Shown here in pieces: positions 30,298-30,323 of a DNA stretch of 30,323 bases (positions are counted from its first letter, which is position 1; the number at the start of each line of letters is the position of its first letter). The notes beneath the pieces are model-generated. The model was not told the DNA's origin, did not search any database, and saw only the letters and a program-made list of their open reading frames with translations. This DNA is from a virus: IMG/VR virus record IMGVR_UViG_3300002144_000284, positions 1 through 30,323 of that record, one strand, 5' to 3'. Made by a program: the position numbers and the translations under genes.

Positions 30298-30323
30298 ATG
30301 TCGGAAGAGATTAAAAAGAATAA
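30298..30323 (+). CDS. Start of next gene, probably major capsid protein (partial)
   Basis: Only MSEEIKKN is inside the window. Its place directly after portal and protease-scaffold and its very strong SD suggest the major capsid protein. The residues themselves do not identify it. Confidence 0.5.

Overview
The window is a stretch of a tailed-phage (Caudoviricetes) genome. Every gene I accept is on the + strand and the coding density is very high. The right end has a PBSX/XkdE-type portal, an XkdF-type prohead protease with a fused acidic scaffold, and the first codons of the next gene, probably the major capsid protein. Everything to the left is tail-fibre or adhesin-like. The host cannot be read directly from the sequence. 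Moderate-to-low GC, extended -10 promoters and apparently leaderless genes would fit a low-GC actinobacterium such as an aquatic lineage, but this is inference. No tRNA, rRNA, CRISPR array, integrase, transposase or reverse transcriptase was seen.

Layout. (1) 1-89: tail of an upstream gene. (2) 106-7262: modular fibre proteins, two tandem glycine-rich proteins, a small chaperone-like protein and a third glycine-rich protein, coupled by Shine-Dalgarno (SD) sites and TAATG overlaps. (3) 7278-19546: a serial array of cassettes, most starting with their own extended -10 box. Each encodes a short N-terminal module (consensus LNFP..P.DG....Y.YD.T..VW), small beta-rich tiles and a glycine-rich adhesin, on one polypeptide or on adjacent genes. 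(4) 19561-21261: a three-gene sulfur cassette with a sulfotransferase, an APS-kinase/nucleotidyltransferase fusion and a DUF2061-like membrane protein. (5) 21283-22239: the eleventh glycine-rich protein. (6) 22283-26866: a 1527-residue LamG-containing structural protein with an apparently inserted globular domain. (7) 26885-30323: small protein, portal, protease-scaffold and start of the next gene.

How it may work. The glycine-rich proteins resemble adhesins built on polyglycine helices (as in phage S16 gp38) and probably form alternative or co-assembled receptor-binding tips on the short-module fibre proteins. Eleven paralogues in one window, several reshuffled between fused and split forms, suggest a recombinational repertoire for host range. 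The sulfur cassette could make PAPS and transfer sulfate to a host glycan or a virion protein.

Main points for a second look: a repeated promoter design with the -10 box 5-7 nt from the start codon and no SD (leaderless mRNAs), the sulfation cassette inside the adhesin array, the split/fused adhesin cassettes, a nested in-frame scaffold start inside the protease gene, and a 15-codon gene remnant at a likely recombination joint.
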